Shown here: piece after piece, positions 7,919-17,192 of the stretch
Layout: each line of letters starts with the position of its first letter
Numbering within the stretch: position 1 is the first letter of the stretch
Assembly (NCBI GenBank): GCA_017473335.1
Contig: JAFULN010000003.1
Coordinates: 1 to 53,375 of the forward strand
Reading direction: 5' to 3'
DNA from: Erysipelotrichaceae bacterium
GTDB taxonomy: Bacteria > Bacillota_I > Bacilli_A > Erysipelotrichales > Erysipelotrichaceae
Length of the DNA: 53,375 nucleotides
Program-made: the position numbers and the translations under genes
Notes under the pieces: model-generated
The model's database searches: none
What the model was told of the DNA's origin: nothing
Seen by the model: only the letters and a program-made list of their open reading frames with translations

Positions 7919-8583
7919 TAGTCAATCATCTTATAGCCTACGCCGCGTATCGTTTCAATGTACATTTCTGCTTTTTGAAGTTTTGAACGCAAGGTTCGAA
8001 TATGTACATCAACAGTTCTGGATTCTCCATAATAGTCATATCCCCAGATTTCATTAAGAAGCATATCTCTAGTGCAGACAATTCCTGGGTTTTCCATCAG
8101 TTTTTTTAATAATTCAAATTCTTTTAATGTTAGTGATATTTTTTGTCCATCAACACTGACAGTGTGTTTTGACAAATCCATAGTTAAATCACGAAATGTC
8201 AGTATATTAGAGTGTTCATTCGTGGTTCTGCGTAAAACAGCTTTAATGCGTGAAATCAACTCAAGCATTGAAAATGGCTTTGTCATATAGTCATCTGCAC
8301 CACTGTCTAACCCTTTGATTTTATCCATTTCTGATGATTTCGCCGTCAGCATAATCACAGGAATCATTCTGGTCTGGATGTTTTCTTTTAGTTTCTTTAT
8401 GATATCCAGACCATCCTCATCTGGAAGCATAATATCCAGTAAAATAAGTTCTGGGAGCTGTTCAGTGAGAACTTGATAAAGTTCTTTTGCACTGTTGACA
8501 CCTTTAGCCTTATATCCTGTTGAGTTAAGTGTATATACAATTAATTCTTGAATATTAACATCATCTTCAACACAAAGTATCAT
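7918..8583 (-). CDS. Response regulator, OmpR/PhoB family
   Basis: This 221-residue regulator has a complete receiver: acidic residues VEDD at 5-8, phospho-acceptor Asp50 in LILLDIMLPDEDG, Thr in MLTAKS and Lys in TKPFS. The C-terminal winged helix contains the usual LTLKEFELLKKLMENPG, the recognition segment RTVDVHIRTLRSKL and a final IRGVGYKM. The start at 8583 has GAGGTGAT upstream. It is translationally coupled to the kinase gene (TAATG). It is transcribed divergently from the Spo0A-like gene across a 237-nt intergenic region. Confidence 0.9.
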   Translation of the reverse strand: MILCVEDDVNIQELIVYTLNSTGYKAKGVNSAKELYQVLTEQLPELILLDIMLPDEDGLDIIKKLKENIQTRMIPVIMLTAKSSEMDKIKGLDSGADDYMTKPFSMLELISRIKAVLRRTTNEHSNILTFRDLTMDLSKHTVSVDGQKISLTLKEFELLKKLMENPGIVCTRDMLLNEIWGYDYYGESRTVDVHIRTLRSKLQKAEMYIETIRGVGYKMID

Positions 8584-8729
8584 GGATTATCACCTCGGTT
8601 TTAGTTTAAAAGAATTGATTTTTGTACACAATAGAATCTTTAGAATTTTTACAAAGAATTAACAGATGAACAAGATATTCTTTATGAATCTATCCAAAAG
8701 ATAAAATTTTGCAAAATATTTTGTTTTTT

Positions 8730-8744
8730 TCGACCTTTATCGAC
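8730..8744. promoter_or_regulatory. Tandem TCGAC half-sites upstream of the Spo0A-like gene
   Basis: TCGAC occurs at 8730-8734 and 8740-8744, exactly 10 bp (one helical turn) apart, just upstream of the putative -10. With its preceding T, the first copy reads TTCGACC, one mismatch from the reverse of the known Spo0A box TGNCGAA. An autoregulatory site is possible but unproven. Confidence 0.35.
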
Positions 8745-8767
8745 GTGTGTTTTATATAGAATATGGT

Positions 8768-8773
8768 TATAAT
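8768..8773 (+). promoter_or_regulatory. Putative -10 element for the Spo0A-like gene
   Basis: A perfect TATAAT lies 47 nt upstream of the TTG start. No good -35 is present 16-18 nt upstream, which would suit an activator-dependent promoter. Apart from this and the TCGAC pair, the divergent region 8584-8820 holds nothing else I can name. Confidence 0.4.
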
Positions 8774-8820
8774 TGTTGTGTGGTGTATGAAGGAGTTGTG
8801 CTGAAATAAGGGGAACAGAA

Positions 8821-9519
8821 TTGTATCAGGTCTTGATGGCACAATCCAATCACATATTTCATCTTGATCGCTGCATATATCGTGGGATGGAACTTCATTT
8901 TGTGTTTGATTCCTTGGAATGTATACATAAATTAAAGAAAAATCATTATGATGCACTGGTAGTCCAAATGGAATTTGATCAGAGGTGCGTCAGTGAAATA
9001 TTAAAGACTGCTTCTGAAGAAAATGTATCTGTTTTTTGTATCTTTGAACAGATGAATAATGAAATGATGGAACTTTTGTTTTCTTATCAGGTGAAATATT
9101 ACTTTCTGGGACCTGTATCATTTCAGGAAATCTGTAATAAGCTTTGTGAAATGAAGGGACAAAAAGAGAAGTTTAATTTAAGTAAGAAATCAGCAGAACT
9201 GCTGCATACACTGGGGATTCCAAATTCAGTTCAGGGATACAGTTATATTTTGGATTCCATTATCAGCTGTTATTACCAGGAAGAATATTTAAAAGGTATT
9301 ACCAAACGATTATATCCAATGTTGGCAAGCGAACACAAAACAACTCCATGTGCTGTTGAAAAGTCGATCCGACATGCGATTGAGATGGCATTCAGCAGAT
9401 CAGATCAGACATTCTTGTATGATTTTTTTAAGGGCACGATACGCTCTGATAAGGCAAAGGCAACAAATTCTCAATTTATTTCCATGTGTGTTGAATATAT
9501 TAGGACTGAAGGACTGTAG
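8821..9519 (+). CDS. Spo0A-like transcription factor with a degenerate receiver domain
   Basis: In this 232-residue protein, residues about 119-232 match the Spo0A DNA-binding domain: LLHTLGIPNSVQGYSYI, ITKRLYPMLA, the recognition helix region TPCAVEKSIRHAIEMAFSR (about 175-193) and KAKATNSQFISM. The N-terminal ~110 residues keep receiver-like spacing but lack the chemistry. The acidic pocket (DDN in Spo0A) reads AQSN, the acceptor Asp is Gln49 (VVQME), and the LKP Lys is replaced in YFLGPVS. So phosphorelay activation as in Bacillus looks impossible. The TTG start is supported by AAGGGGAA upstream and places the first strand (YQVLMA) correctly. It has its own terminator and lies upstream of an M20 hydrolase. 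Confidence 0.85.
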   Translation: MYQVLMAQSNHIFHLDRCIYRGMELHFVFDSLECIHKLKKNHYDALVVQMEFDQRCVSEILKTASEENVSVFCIFEQMNNEMMELLFSYQVKYYFLGPVSFQEICNKLCEMKGQKEKFNLSKKSAELLHTLGIPNSVQGYSYILDSIISCYYQEEYLKGITKRLYPMLASEHKTTPCAVEKSIRHAIEMAFSRSDQTFLYDFFKGTIRSDKAKATNSQFISMCVEYIRTEGL

Positions 9520-9549
9520 TGATCATTAGGGTACACTGCAGTCCTTTTT
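9511..9549 (+). terminator. Terminator of the Spo0A-like gene
   Basis: GGACTGTAGTG (overlapping the TAG stop) pairs with CACTGCAGTCC (9534-9544), followed by five Ts. Confidence 0.8.
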
Positions 9550-9575
9550 GCATATGCTGAATTGGAGGTGCGTTC

Positions 9576-10613
9576 ATGAATCTGATTGAACTGAGACATT
9601 TACTTCATCAAAATGCAGAGCGTTCTTTTTGTGAGTATAAGACAAAAGAAATATTAATGAATGAATTGAAAAATCATAAGGGTCATTTGATTGAGATTGA
9701 AGGTACAAATTCATTGTTAGTGGAATATAATTTTAAGAAATCAAGGACATTGATGATACGCTGTGAGATGGATGGACTTATGATCCAAGAGAAAACTAGT
9801 AAAGAGTATGCATCTTTGAATGGTTGTGTGATGCATGCGTGTGGACATGATGGGCATATGGCAATTTTATGTGGTGTGTCCAGATTGTTGTCTGGCTATA
9901 CAGATTGTCCTGTTAATGTACTTCTGGTGTTTCAGTCTGCAGAAGAAACAGGTTCAGGTTCACGTTTGATTCTACAGGACAAAGAGTTTTTAAAAAGATG
10001 TCCTGATGAAGCGATAGCGCTGCATGTGATGCCGAAACTGGAACATGGGAAGCTGTATACTAAAATGGGTGTAATGGCTGCAGGAAGTCGTGAAATTGAT
10101 GTGTGCTATACAGGCGAAAGTGTACATTGTGCTCATCATGATGAGATAGATGATGTTTTAAAAAAGGGAATCTATTTTATGAATGAACTTTATCTGCAAA
10201 AGTTTGAGGATGGTTTTATCAGTATGAATGTGATGAGGGCAGGTGATATCAGGAATCAAACTGCAGGTCAATGCAAAATTTCAGGAACAATGAGATTTAT
10301 GAACGAAAAGTCCGAAAACAAGATGATTGATTGGCTGAAACAGTCTGTGTGTCAAGAATCACTCTGTCTGTCTTCGCAGTATCCGGTTTTGATTTGCAGT
10401 GCTAAAATGGCAGAGCGAGCGTTTCAATCAGGTGCTTGCTCACTAAGAGAACCTTTATGGATTTGTGACGATTTCGCCTGTTTTGCAGAGTGTATCCCAT
10501 CTGTTTATGTGCTGTTGGGAATGGAAAGTTCAGTGGATCTGCATCATCCAGAGTTTGATTTTTCAGATGATTTGATTGAAGTTGGAGTTCAATTTTTGAT
10601 GAAAATGATTTAA
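9576..10613 (+). CDS. M20D family amidohydrolase / metallopeptidase
   Basis: This 345-residue cytoplasmic enzyme is related to N-acyl-amino-acid deacylases and N-acetyl-diaminopimelate deacetylases. Visible metal-site motifs are EMDGLMI, HACGHDGHMA, the catalytic FQSAEETGSGS, ALHVMP and the C-terminal LHHPEFDF. A lid/dimerisation insert (AGSREIDVCYTGE onward) lies between them. The product is slightly shorter than usual (about 370-400). The start at 9576 has GGAGGTG. It follows the Spo0A-like gene terminator by a few bases, so it may be expressed by read-through or from a weak promoter of its own. The substrate is open: a peptidoglycan precursor, hippurate or indole-amino-acid conjugates are all possible. 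Confidence 0.82.
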   Translation: MNLIELRHLLHQNAERSFCEYKTKEILMNELKNHKGHLIEIEGTNSLLVEYNFKKSRTLMIRCEMDGLMIQEKTSKEYASLNGCVMHACGHDGHMAILCGVSRLLSGYTDCPVNVLLVFQSAEETGSGSRLILQDKEFLKRCPDEAIALHVMPKLEHGKLYTKMGVMAAGSREIDVCYTGESVHCAHHDEIDDVLKKGIYFMNELYLQKFEDGFISMNVMRAGDIRNQTAGQCKISGTMRFMNEKSENKMIDWLKQSVCQESLCLSSQYPVLICSAKMAERAFQSGACSLREPLWICDDFACFAECIPSVYVLLGMESSVDLHHPEFDFSDDLIEVGVQFLMKMI

Positions 10614-10628
10614 AAAAAATAAAACTTA

Positions 10629-10659
10629 TTAACACAAAAAGTACAGGGTGTGCTATACT
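10629..10659 (+). promoter_or_regulatory. pyr operon promoter
   Basis: TTAACA (10629-10634) and TATACT (10654-10659), with TG at 10651-10652 making an extended -10. The spacer is long (19 nt), but the extended -10 compensates. Transcription would start near 10666, leaving a leader of about 120 nt before pyrB. Confidence 0.6.
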
Positions 10660-10674
10660 ATGGATGTCTTTAAA

Positions 10675-10768
10675 TTAGTGCGAGACACTAAAAAGGCGGG
10701 ATGATGACAGAACTATGTCTTTTTTGTGCGATTATCAGCCTTCCTGTGTCTTGCAGGAGGGCTTTTTT
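10675..10768 (+). promoter_or_regulatory. pyr operon leader with transcription attenuator
   Basis: The leader has two clear structures. A 5' stem-loop pairs TTAGTG (10675-10680) with CACTAA (10686-10691). An intrinsic terminator pairs AGCCTTCCTG (10737-10746) with CAGGAGGGCT (10754-10763) over 10 bp, followed by six Ts. Between them, an ATG pair (10701/10704) behind AAGGCGGG opens a frame that crosses a T-run and the terminator and enters pyrB in phase without a stop. The consensus PyrR-binding loop is not visible. Attenuation in response to pyrimidine supply is inferred from position; the sensing mechanism is unclear. Confidence 0.75.
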
Positions 10769-10784
10769 CGAAAGGAGCACAATT

Positions 10785-11654
10785 ATGAAAAATCTGTTTT
10801 GTCTTAAAGATTTGAGTGTGGAGGAAATCATTCACATTCTTGATGTTGCCAAAGAATGCAAGGAAGGAAAATATATTGATGCATGTAAAGGAAAGATTGC
10901 AGCGAATTTATTTTTTGAACCTAGTACAAGAACTCAGTATTCATTCCAAGTAGCTCAGGCAAAGCTTGGGTTTCATGTGATTTCATTTAATGCAAGTGCC
11001 TCATCCATGAACAAGGGTGAATCTTTTTATGACACTGTAAAAACATTTAGCTCATTTGGGGTTGATGCGATTGTGATTCGAGATCGTCAGGATGAATATT
11101 ATAAGCAGCTGACAACGATTAACACTCCAATTTTGAGTGGTGGAGATGGGAAGAAAGATCATCCGACTCAATCACTTTTAGATTTGATGACAATTCGTGA
11201 ACAGTTTGGTCATTTTGAAGGATTGAAAATTGCGATTTGTGGAGATGTAAAGTTTAGCCGCGTAGCACATACCAACATTGAAGTCATGGAACGTTTAGGG
11301 ATGAAGTGCTATATCAGTGGTCCTGAAGAATATCGTGAAGATCAGTATGAGTATATTGATTTTGATACTGCAGTAAAAGAGATGGATATTATTATGCTGC
11401 TGCGTGTTCAGCATGAACGTCATGATTCTGAAATGCAGATTTCTAAGGAAGAATATCATGAAAAGTATGGCTTAACGATGGAGCGAGTACATCAGATGAA
11501 GGAAAACGCAATCATTATGCATCCTGCTCCATTCAACCGTGGTGTAGAAATTGCGGATGATGTGGTGGAATGTGAAAAGAGCCGTATTTTTCCACAGATT
11601 GAAAATGGTGTCTTTGTACGCATGGCAGTCATGATGCGTGCTTTGGAGGATTAA
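10785..11654 (+). CDS. pyrB: Aspartate carbamoyltransferase catalytic chain
   Basis: This 289-residue enzyme condenses carbamoyl phosphate and aspartate to carbamoyl aspartate, the committed step of UMP synthesis. The carbamoyl-phosphate loop FFEPSTRTQYSF is intact apart from Gln where many homologues have Arg or Lys. HPTQSLLDLMTIRE and MHPAPFNRG, the aspartate-side motifs, follow. No regulatory chain gene (pyrI) is present, as in Bacillus. The start is the ATG at 10785 with AAAGGAG; an in-phase upstream frame beginning at 10701 reads through the leader terminator. First gene of an eight-gene pyr operon; it ends 1 nt before the pyrC ATG. Confidence 0.95.
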   Translation: MKNLFCLKDLSVEEIIHILDVAKECKEGKYIDACKGKIAANLFFEPSTRTQYSFQVAQAKLGFHVISFNASASSMNKGESFYDTVKTFSSFGVDAIVIRDRQDEYYKQLTTINTPILSGGDGKKDHPTQSLLDLMTIREQFGHFEGLKIAICGDVKFSRVAHTNIEVMERLGMKCYISGPEEYREDQYEYIDFDTAVKEMDIIMLLRVQHERHDSEMQISKEEYHEKYGLTMERVHQMKENAIIMHPAPFNRGVEIADDVVECEKSRIFPQIENGVFVRMAVMMRALED

Positions 11655-11655
11655 T

Positions 11656-12933
11656 ATGAGCTTCGTATTGAAAAATGGCGAAGTTTATCTGAATGGCAGA
11701 ATTCAGAAAAAGGATTGTCTGGTGGATGATTTTGGACGATTAGTCGTGGCAGATGATATTGATCTTCCAGATGTGGATGAAGTGCTGGATTGTTCCAGTA
11801 CACTGATTGTACCTGGTTTGATTGATCCTCATGTGCATTTAAGAGAACCTGGATATGAATACAAAGGCAACATGGCTTCTGAAACAAGAGCCATGGCAAA
11901 GGGAGGATTTACAACGGTCTTCTCGATGCCGAATTTGAAGCCTGTGCCTGATTCAAAAGAAAATATGAAAGTTCAGCTGGATGCGATTGAACACAATGCA
12001 CTCATCAGAGTTATTCCATACGGTGCAATCACAAAGGGTGAAAAAGGAATTGAACTTTCAGAAATGGAAGAATTAAGCGAGTATACAATTGCCTTCTCAG
12101 ATGATGGAAAAGGTGTACAGGCTGAAGAAATGATGCGTGCAGCGATGAAAAAAGCTGCTGAGCTCAACTGTATTATCGTCGCTCACTGTGAAGATGAAAG
12201 TGAGCTTAAGGAAGGCGGATGCATTCATGATGGTCACAAAGCACAGGAAATGGGGCTTGTGGGCATCAATTCTGAAAGCGAATGGAAACAGATTGAACGC
12301 GATATCCGACTGGCAGAAGAAACAGGATGTCAGTATCACATCTGTCATATTTCAACCAAAGAAGGTGTTGAACTGGTGCGTCAGGCGAAAAAACGCGGTG
12401 TCAACGTGAGTGCAGAAGTCACTGTGCATCATTTGTTGATGTGTGAAGATGACATCAAAGCAGATGATGGACGTTACAAGATGAATCCTCCGCTTCGTAC
12501 AAAAGAAGATCAGGAAGCACTGATTGCAGGACTGAATGATGGTACAATTGAAATGATCTGTACCGATCATGCACCGCATTCTGAAGAAGAAAAATCACGC
12601 GGTCTGGCAAAATCGCTGATGGGCATCACAAGTTCTGAATATGCCTTCTCACTGGTCTACAGTGGTCTGGTAAAAACAGGAAAAATGAAACTTGAGACTG
12701 TACTGGATGCGATGAGTTACAATTGTGCCAATATTTTTGGGATTGAAGGCGGCGATTTAACCAACTTTGAAAAGGCAAATCTTGCGATGTTTGACTTGAT
12801 GCACCGTGAAAAGATTACCGAAAAGGGTCTATTGACTAAAGGAAAGAGTACACCATTTATTGGATGGTATGCTCATGGCGTATGTCTATTAACCGTCTGT
12901 GATGGACAGATTGTCTACAGGAGGGACATTTAA
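11656..12933 (+). CDS. pyrC: Dihydroorotase
   Basis: This 425-residue type I dihydroorotase of the amidohydrolase superfamily cyclises carbamoyl aspartate to dihydroorotate. Zn-site motifs: DPHVHLREPG (about residues 57-66), VAHCED, CHIST, and CTDHAPHSEEE with the catalytic Asp. The start at 11656 has GGAGG immediately upstream, inside the end of pyrB. The stop TAA overlaps the carA ATG by one base, so translation is coupled. An upstream in-frame start at 11638 lies inside pyrB and is unlikely. Confidence 0.95.
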   Translation: MSFVLKNGEVYLNGRIQKKDCLVDDFGRLVVADDIDLPDVDEVLDCSSTLIVPGLIDPHVHLREPGYEYKGNMASETRAMAKGGFTTVFSMPNLKPVPDSKENMKVQLDAIEHNALIRVIPYGAITKGEKGIELSEMEELSEYTIAFSDDGKGVQAEEMMRAAMKKAAELNCIIVAHCEDESELKEGGCIHDGHKAQEMGLVGINSESEWKQIERDIRLAEETGCQYHICHISTKEGVELVRQAKKRGVNVSAEVTVHHLLMCEDDIKADDGRYKMNPPLRTKEDQEALIAGLNDGTIEMICTDHAPHSEEEKSRGLAKSLMGITSSEYAFSLVYSGLVKTGKMKLETVLDAMSYNCANIFGIEGGDLTNFEKANLAMFDLMHREKITEKGLLTKGKSTPFIGWYAHGVCLLTVCDGQIVYRRDI

Positions 12934-14018
12934 TGAAGAAAAGAAAAATCGTTTTGGCCAATGGTGTTGAACTGAAAGGAAAAGGTTTTGGAAGTACAAA
13001 GGAAGCTTTGTGTGAAGTCGTATTCAATACAGCAGTTGTTGGCTATCAGGAAATTTTAAGCAATCCTGGTTATACTGAAAAGATGATTGTCATGACATAT
13101 CCTCTGATCGGGAATTATGGCATGATTGATGAAGATTATGATTCAAAACTGATGGGGCCTAAAGCTCTGATTGTTCGTGAATTCAACGATAAACCAAGCA
13201 ACTTCCGTTATACAAAAACGCTCAGTGAAGTGATGGAAGAAAATGATGTGGTGGGTCTTACTCATCTGGATACACGTAAACTGACCCGCATCCTTCGAGA
13301 TGAAGGAAATATGGTTGGTCTGATTTGTGATGCGGAAGTCAGCCATGAAGAGGCAATGGCTAAAATTGCAGCGTACAGTGCACCGGAAAATCTGATTGCG
13401 AAAGTATCCTGCAAGAAGAAATGGTACAGCCGCTGTGCCAATCCAAAGTACAGTGTGATTGTGATTGACTGCGGTGTAACGTATGGTCTTGTGCGTGAAC
13501 TCAACCACAATGGATGCAATGTGACAGTTGTGCCTTACAACATGTCTGCAGAAGCAATCTTTTCCATGAATCCAGATGGCATCGTGGTCGCAGGTGGTCC
13601 TGGCAATCCGAATGATGCAGGTGAAACTGTGGAAACATTAAGATTACTACAGGGGAAAAAGCCACTGTTTGGAATCAGTGCAGGATATCATCTGTTAGGT
13701 CTTGTCAACAACATGAACCTGATCAAGATGAAAACTGGACGTCATGGCGGAAATCATCCTGTCAAAGTACTTGAAACAGGAAAAGTGGAAATTGTTTCCT
13801 TGAATCATGACTGGCTGATTGAAAAAGAAAGCCTTGAAAAGCAGGCAAAGCTGACTCACGTGAACATTCTGGATGATTCAGCTGCCGGATTTACAATTGA
13901 AAAAGACAATGTGATGGCAACACTGTATCATCCTGATGCAGCTGCCAATCCAAATGATACAGCTGCACTGATGAATCAGTTTGTAGAGATGATGAAAGGA
14001 GGAAATCAGAATGCCTAG
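12933..14018 (+). CDS. carA: Carbamoyl-phosphate synthase small subunit with Ser in place of the catalytic Cys
   Basis: This 361-residue CarA homologue normally hydrolyses glutamine and channels ammonia to CarB. The N-terminal domain is ordinary ([40 protein letters not shown]), and the class I amidotransferase domain has GGPGNP. The nucleophile elbow, normally GICLGHQ, reads GISAGYH: Ser249 (AGT at 13677-13679) replaces the catalytic Cys. The triad His is kept (His333) but HPE is HPD. GNHPV is intact. Glutaminase activity is therefore very unlikely, and the complex probably uses free ammonia, as mammalian CPS1, whose Cys is also Ser, does. The reading frame is intact and overlaps carB by 8 nt, so the gene is maintained. 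Confidence 0.92.
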   Translation: MKKRKIVLANGVELKGKGFGSTKEALCEVVFNTAVVGYQEILSNPGYTEKMIVMTYPLIGNYGMIDEDYDSKLMGPKALIVREFNDKPSNFRYTKTLSEVMEENDVVGLTHLDTRKLTRILRDEGNMVGLICDAEVSHEEAMAKIAAYSAPENLIAKVSCKKKWYSRCANPKYSVIVIDCGVTYGLVRELNHNGCNVTVVPYNMSAEAIFSMNPDGIVVAGGPGNPNDAGETVETLRLLQGKKPLFGISAGYHLLGLVNNMNLIKMKTGRHGGNHPVKVLETGKVEIVSLNHDWLIEKESLEKQAKLTHVNILDDSAAGFTIEKDNVMATLYHPDAAANPNDTAALMNQFVEMMKGGNQNA

Positions 14019-17000
14019 ACGTACAGATATAAAGAAGATTCTTGTGATCGGGTCTGGTCCAATTGTCATTGGACAGGCTGCAGAATTTGACTATGCAGGA
14101 ACTCAGGCGTGCCTTTCTTTGAAAGAAGAAGGATATGAAGTCATCCTGATCAACTCCAACCCGGCAACCATCATGACGGATACCAATATTGCGGATAAAG
14201 TCTACATGGAACCACTGACACTGGAATATGTATCACGTATTATCCGTAAAGAAAGACCAGATGCAATTCTGCCTACTTTGGGTGGACAGACTGGGCTGAA
14301 TATGGCGATGTCTTTGGCTAAGAAAGGTATCCTGGAAGAATGTCAGTGTGAAATTCTGGGAACTGACTTTGAATCCATTGACCAGGCAGAAGACCGTCTG
14401 CGCTTCAAACAGCTGTGTGAACGCATTGGTGAACCTTGTCTGCAGTCTCATGTCGCTCATACCATTGAACAGGTTGTCGAATATGCGAATAATATTGGCT
14501 ATCCAGTTGTACTGCGTCCTGCCTTTACATTAGGTGGTACAGGCGGTGGATTTGCCTACAATGATGAAGAAGTCATCAGTTTAGGGAAGAATGCCCTGAA
14601 GCTTTCACCAGTCAGTGAAGTTCTGGTTGAAAAGTCCATCAAAGGCTACAAGGAAATTGAATTTGAAGTCATGCGCGATGCCAACGATACAGCGATTGTC
14701 ATCTGCAGCATGGAAAATATTGACCCAGTGGGTGTGCATACAGGAGACTCCATGGTTGTGGCTCCAGCACAGACTCTTTCCAGCAAAGAATATCAGATGC
14801 TCAGAAATGCAGCATTGAGTCTGATTCGTGAATTGAAAATTGAAGGCGGATGCAATGTGCAGTTTGCCCTGGATCCATTCTCATTCGACTATTATGTGAT
14901 TGAAGTCAATCCTCGTGTATCACGTTCTTCTGCACTGGCATCGAAGGCATCCGGTTATCCAATTGCCCGTGTCTCATCCAAGATTGCGGTGGGGCTGACA
15001 CTGGATGAAATCCGTATTGCCAATACACCAGCATCTTTTGAACCTTCGATTGACTATGTCGTTTCAAAGGTAGCCCGCTTCCCATTTGATAAGTTCTCTA
15101 AAGCTGACCATACATTGTCTACACAGATGAAGGCAACAGGAGAAGTCATGGCGATTGGCCGTACGATGGAAGAAAGCTTGATGAAGGCTGTTCGTTCACT
15201 GGAAATCGGTGTGGATCACATCTATCTGGAAAAGTTTGACAGCTACACAACAGAAGAACTGCTGGAAAGCATCAAGACACCAACAGATGAGCGCTTGTAT
15301 GCGATTGGTGAACTGTTCAGAAGAAAAGTGGACATGATGCTGATCTATGCGGCAACAAAGATTGATGCATTCTTTTTGGATAAGATTCATCACATTATCT
15401 CAGTGGAAGAAAGACTCAAAGCAGATCCATCTGAACACAACATCATCAAAGCTAAACGTCTGGGCTTCTCAGACCGCTATCTGGCAAAAGTGCTCAACAC
15501 AAACGAACTTGAAATGTTCAAATGGAGAAAAGAAAGAAATCTTTTCCCAGTCTATAAGATGATTGATACATGTGCAGCAGAATTTGGTGAATATGTACCA
15601 TATTTCTATTCAACGTATGAAGAAGAAAATGAATCGGTTGTTTCAAAGAAACCATCCATCCTGGTTCTGGGTTCTGGTCCAATCCGTATTGGACAGGGGG
15701 TAGAATTTGACTACTCAACAGTCCACGCTATCTGGGCAATCCAGCAGGCTGGCTATGAAGCCATCATCATCAACAACAACCCTGAAACTGTCTCAACAGA
15801 TTACTCGATTTCAGATAAACTGTACTTTGAGCCGTTGTGCATTGAAGATGTCATGAATGTCATCGAACTGGAAAAACCGGAAGGTGTCATCGTATCGCTG
15901 GGTGGACAGACAGCCATCAATCTGGCAGAACGTCTGTCAAAGCTTGGAGTAAAGATTATTGGTACAGGAACTGAAGCGATTGATCGCGCTGAAAACCGCG
16001 ATGCCTTTGAAAAAGTAGTTTCTCAGTGCGGCATTCCTCAGCCAAAGGGACAGGCAGTTACAGACATCCCAACAGGTGTTGAAGTTGCCAACCGCATCGG
16101 CTATCCAGTGCTGGTGCGTCCAAGCTATGTGCTTGGAGGGCGAGCAATGCAGATTGTTCACCATGATGAAGAACTGGTTGAATATCTGACAACTGCAGTA
16201 AAAATCGATAAGGATCAGCCAGTACTGGTCGATAAATACATCAAGGGTGTGGAAGTGGAAATCGATGCTATCTGCGATGGTACAGACGTCTTTATTCCAG
16301 GCATCATGCAGCTAGTTGAAGCAACAGGGGTTCACTCTGGAGACTCCATGAGTGTTTATCCTCCATATTCACTCTCAGACAATGTCAAGAAAACCATCGA
16401 AGAATACACCATCAAGCTGGGTCTTGCGATTGGTATTGTCGGTCTGTTCAACATTCAGTTTATCGTAGATCATGAAGATGTTTATGTGATTGAAGTGAAT
16501 CCGCGTTCGTCAAGATCTGTACCATTCCTGTCAAAATCGACAAAGATTCCAATGGCCAACATTGCGACAAAAGTGATGCTGGGTCAGACATTGAAGATGC
16601 AGGGATATACAACAGGTGTGATGGCAGAAAGAAAACGTTTCTATGTCAAATCACCAACTTTCAGCTTCTCAAAACTGCATGGTCTGGACACTTACCTGTC
16701 ACCTGAAATGAAATCTACAGGAGAAGCGATTGGTTATGATGACTCACTCAATCGTGCACTGTACAAATCACTGCAGGCAAGCAACATGCGTGTTGTCAAC
16801 TATGGTACAGTACTGGTTTCCATGGCGGATCAGGACAAGGATGTGGCACTGCCATTGATTCGCAGATTCTATGATCTGGGCTTCAACATTGAGGCAACAT
16901 CAGGTACTGCCAAGATGCTGAAAGAACATGGCATTAAGACACGTGTAAAAAAGAAAATCTCGGAAGGTTCAGAAGAAATTCTGGAATCCATCCGCAAGGG

Positions 17001-17184
17001 TCATGTGACTTATATCATCAACACCATCACAAATTCTGATTCATCCACGACAAAAGACGGTTACCAGATTCGTCGCTGCGCTGTTGAAAACAACGTGACA
17101 ACATTCACGTCACTGGATACTGTCAATGTACTGCTGGATGTACTGGAAGAAATTACGATGGGTGTATCCACAATTGATCAGTAG
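14011..17184 (+). CDS. carB: Carbamoyl-phosphate synthase large subunit
   Basis: This 1057-residue subunit makes carbamoyl phosphate from bicarbonate, ammonia and two ATP. It has the usual internal duplication: carboxyphosphate half with [21 protein letters not shown] at the start, and carbamoyl-phosphate half with [17 protein letters not shown] after about residue 550, each with an ATP-grasp domain ([22 protein letters not shown]). The C-terminal MGS-like allosteric domain ends the chain. No key loss is evident, so it could run on ammonia alone if CarA supplies none. The ribosome site AAAGGAGG lies inside carA. Nine bases separate it from pyrK. Confidence 0.96.
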   Translation: MPRRTDIKKILVIGSGPIVIGQAAEFDYAGTQACLSLKEEGYEVILINSNPATIMTDTNIADKVYMEPLTLEYVSRIIRKERPDAILPTLGGQTGLNMAMSLAKKGILEECQCEILGTDFESIDQAEDRLRFKQLCERIGEPCLQSHVAHTIEQVVEYANNIGYPVVLRPAFTLGGTGGGFAYNDEEVISLGKNALKLSPVSEVLVEKSIKGYKEIEFEVMRDANDTAIVICSMENIDPVGVHTGDSMVVAPAQTLSSKEYQMLRNAALSLIRELKIEGGCNVQFALDPFSFDYYVIEVNPRVSRSSALASKASGYPIARVSSKIAVGLTLDEIRIANTPASFEPSIDYVVSKVARFPFDKFSKADHTLSTQMKATGEVMAIGRTMEESLMKAVRSLEIGVDHIYLEKFDSYTTEELLESIKTPTDERLYAIGELFRRKVDMMLIYAATKIDAFFLDKIHHIISVEERLKADPSEHNIIKAKRLGFSDRYLAKVLNTNELEMFKWRKERNLFPVYKMIDTCAAEFGEYVPYFYSTYEEENESVVSKKPSILVLGSGPIRIGQGVEFDYSTVHAIWAIQQAGYEAIIINNNPETVSTDYSISDKLYFEPLCIEDVMNVIELEKPEGVIVSLGGQTAINLAERLSKLGVKIIGTGTEAIDRAENRDAFEKVVSQCGIPQPKGQAVTDIPTGVEVANRIGYPVLVRPSYVLGGRAMQIVHHDEELVEYLTTAVKIDKDQPVLVDKYIKGVEVEIDAICDGTDVFIPGIMQLVEATGVHSGDSMSVYPPYSLSDNVKKTIEEYTIKLGLAIGIVGLFNIQFIVDHEDVYVIEVNPRSSRSVPFLSKSTKIPMANIATKVMLGQTLKMQGYTTGVMAERKRFYVKSPTFSFSKLHGLDTYLSPEMKSTGEAIGYDDSLNRALYKSLQASNMRVVNYGTVLVSMADQDKDVALPLIRRFYDLGFNIEATSGTAKMLKEHGIKTRVKKKISEGSEEILESIRKGHVTYIINTITNSDSSTTKDGYQIRRCAVENNVTTFTSLDTVNVLLDVLEEITMGVSTIDQ

Positions 17185-17192
17185 GAGGGCTT

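Noticed and set aside
10701-10784. N-terminal extension of PyrB by 28 residues
   Set aside because: It crosses the attenuator hairpin, while the ATG at 10785 has a good ribosome site and gives the normal PyrB N-terminus. Treated as a leader frame, not as part of PyrB.
12933-14018. carA as a decaying pseudogene
   Set aside because: The frame is complete, it overlaps its neighbours normally, and substitutions cluster at the glutaminase active site rather than being spread out.
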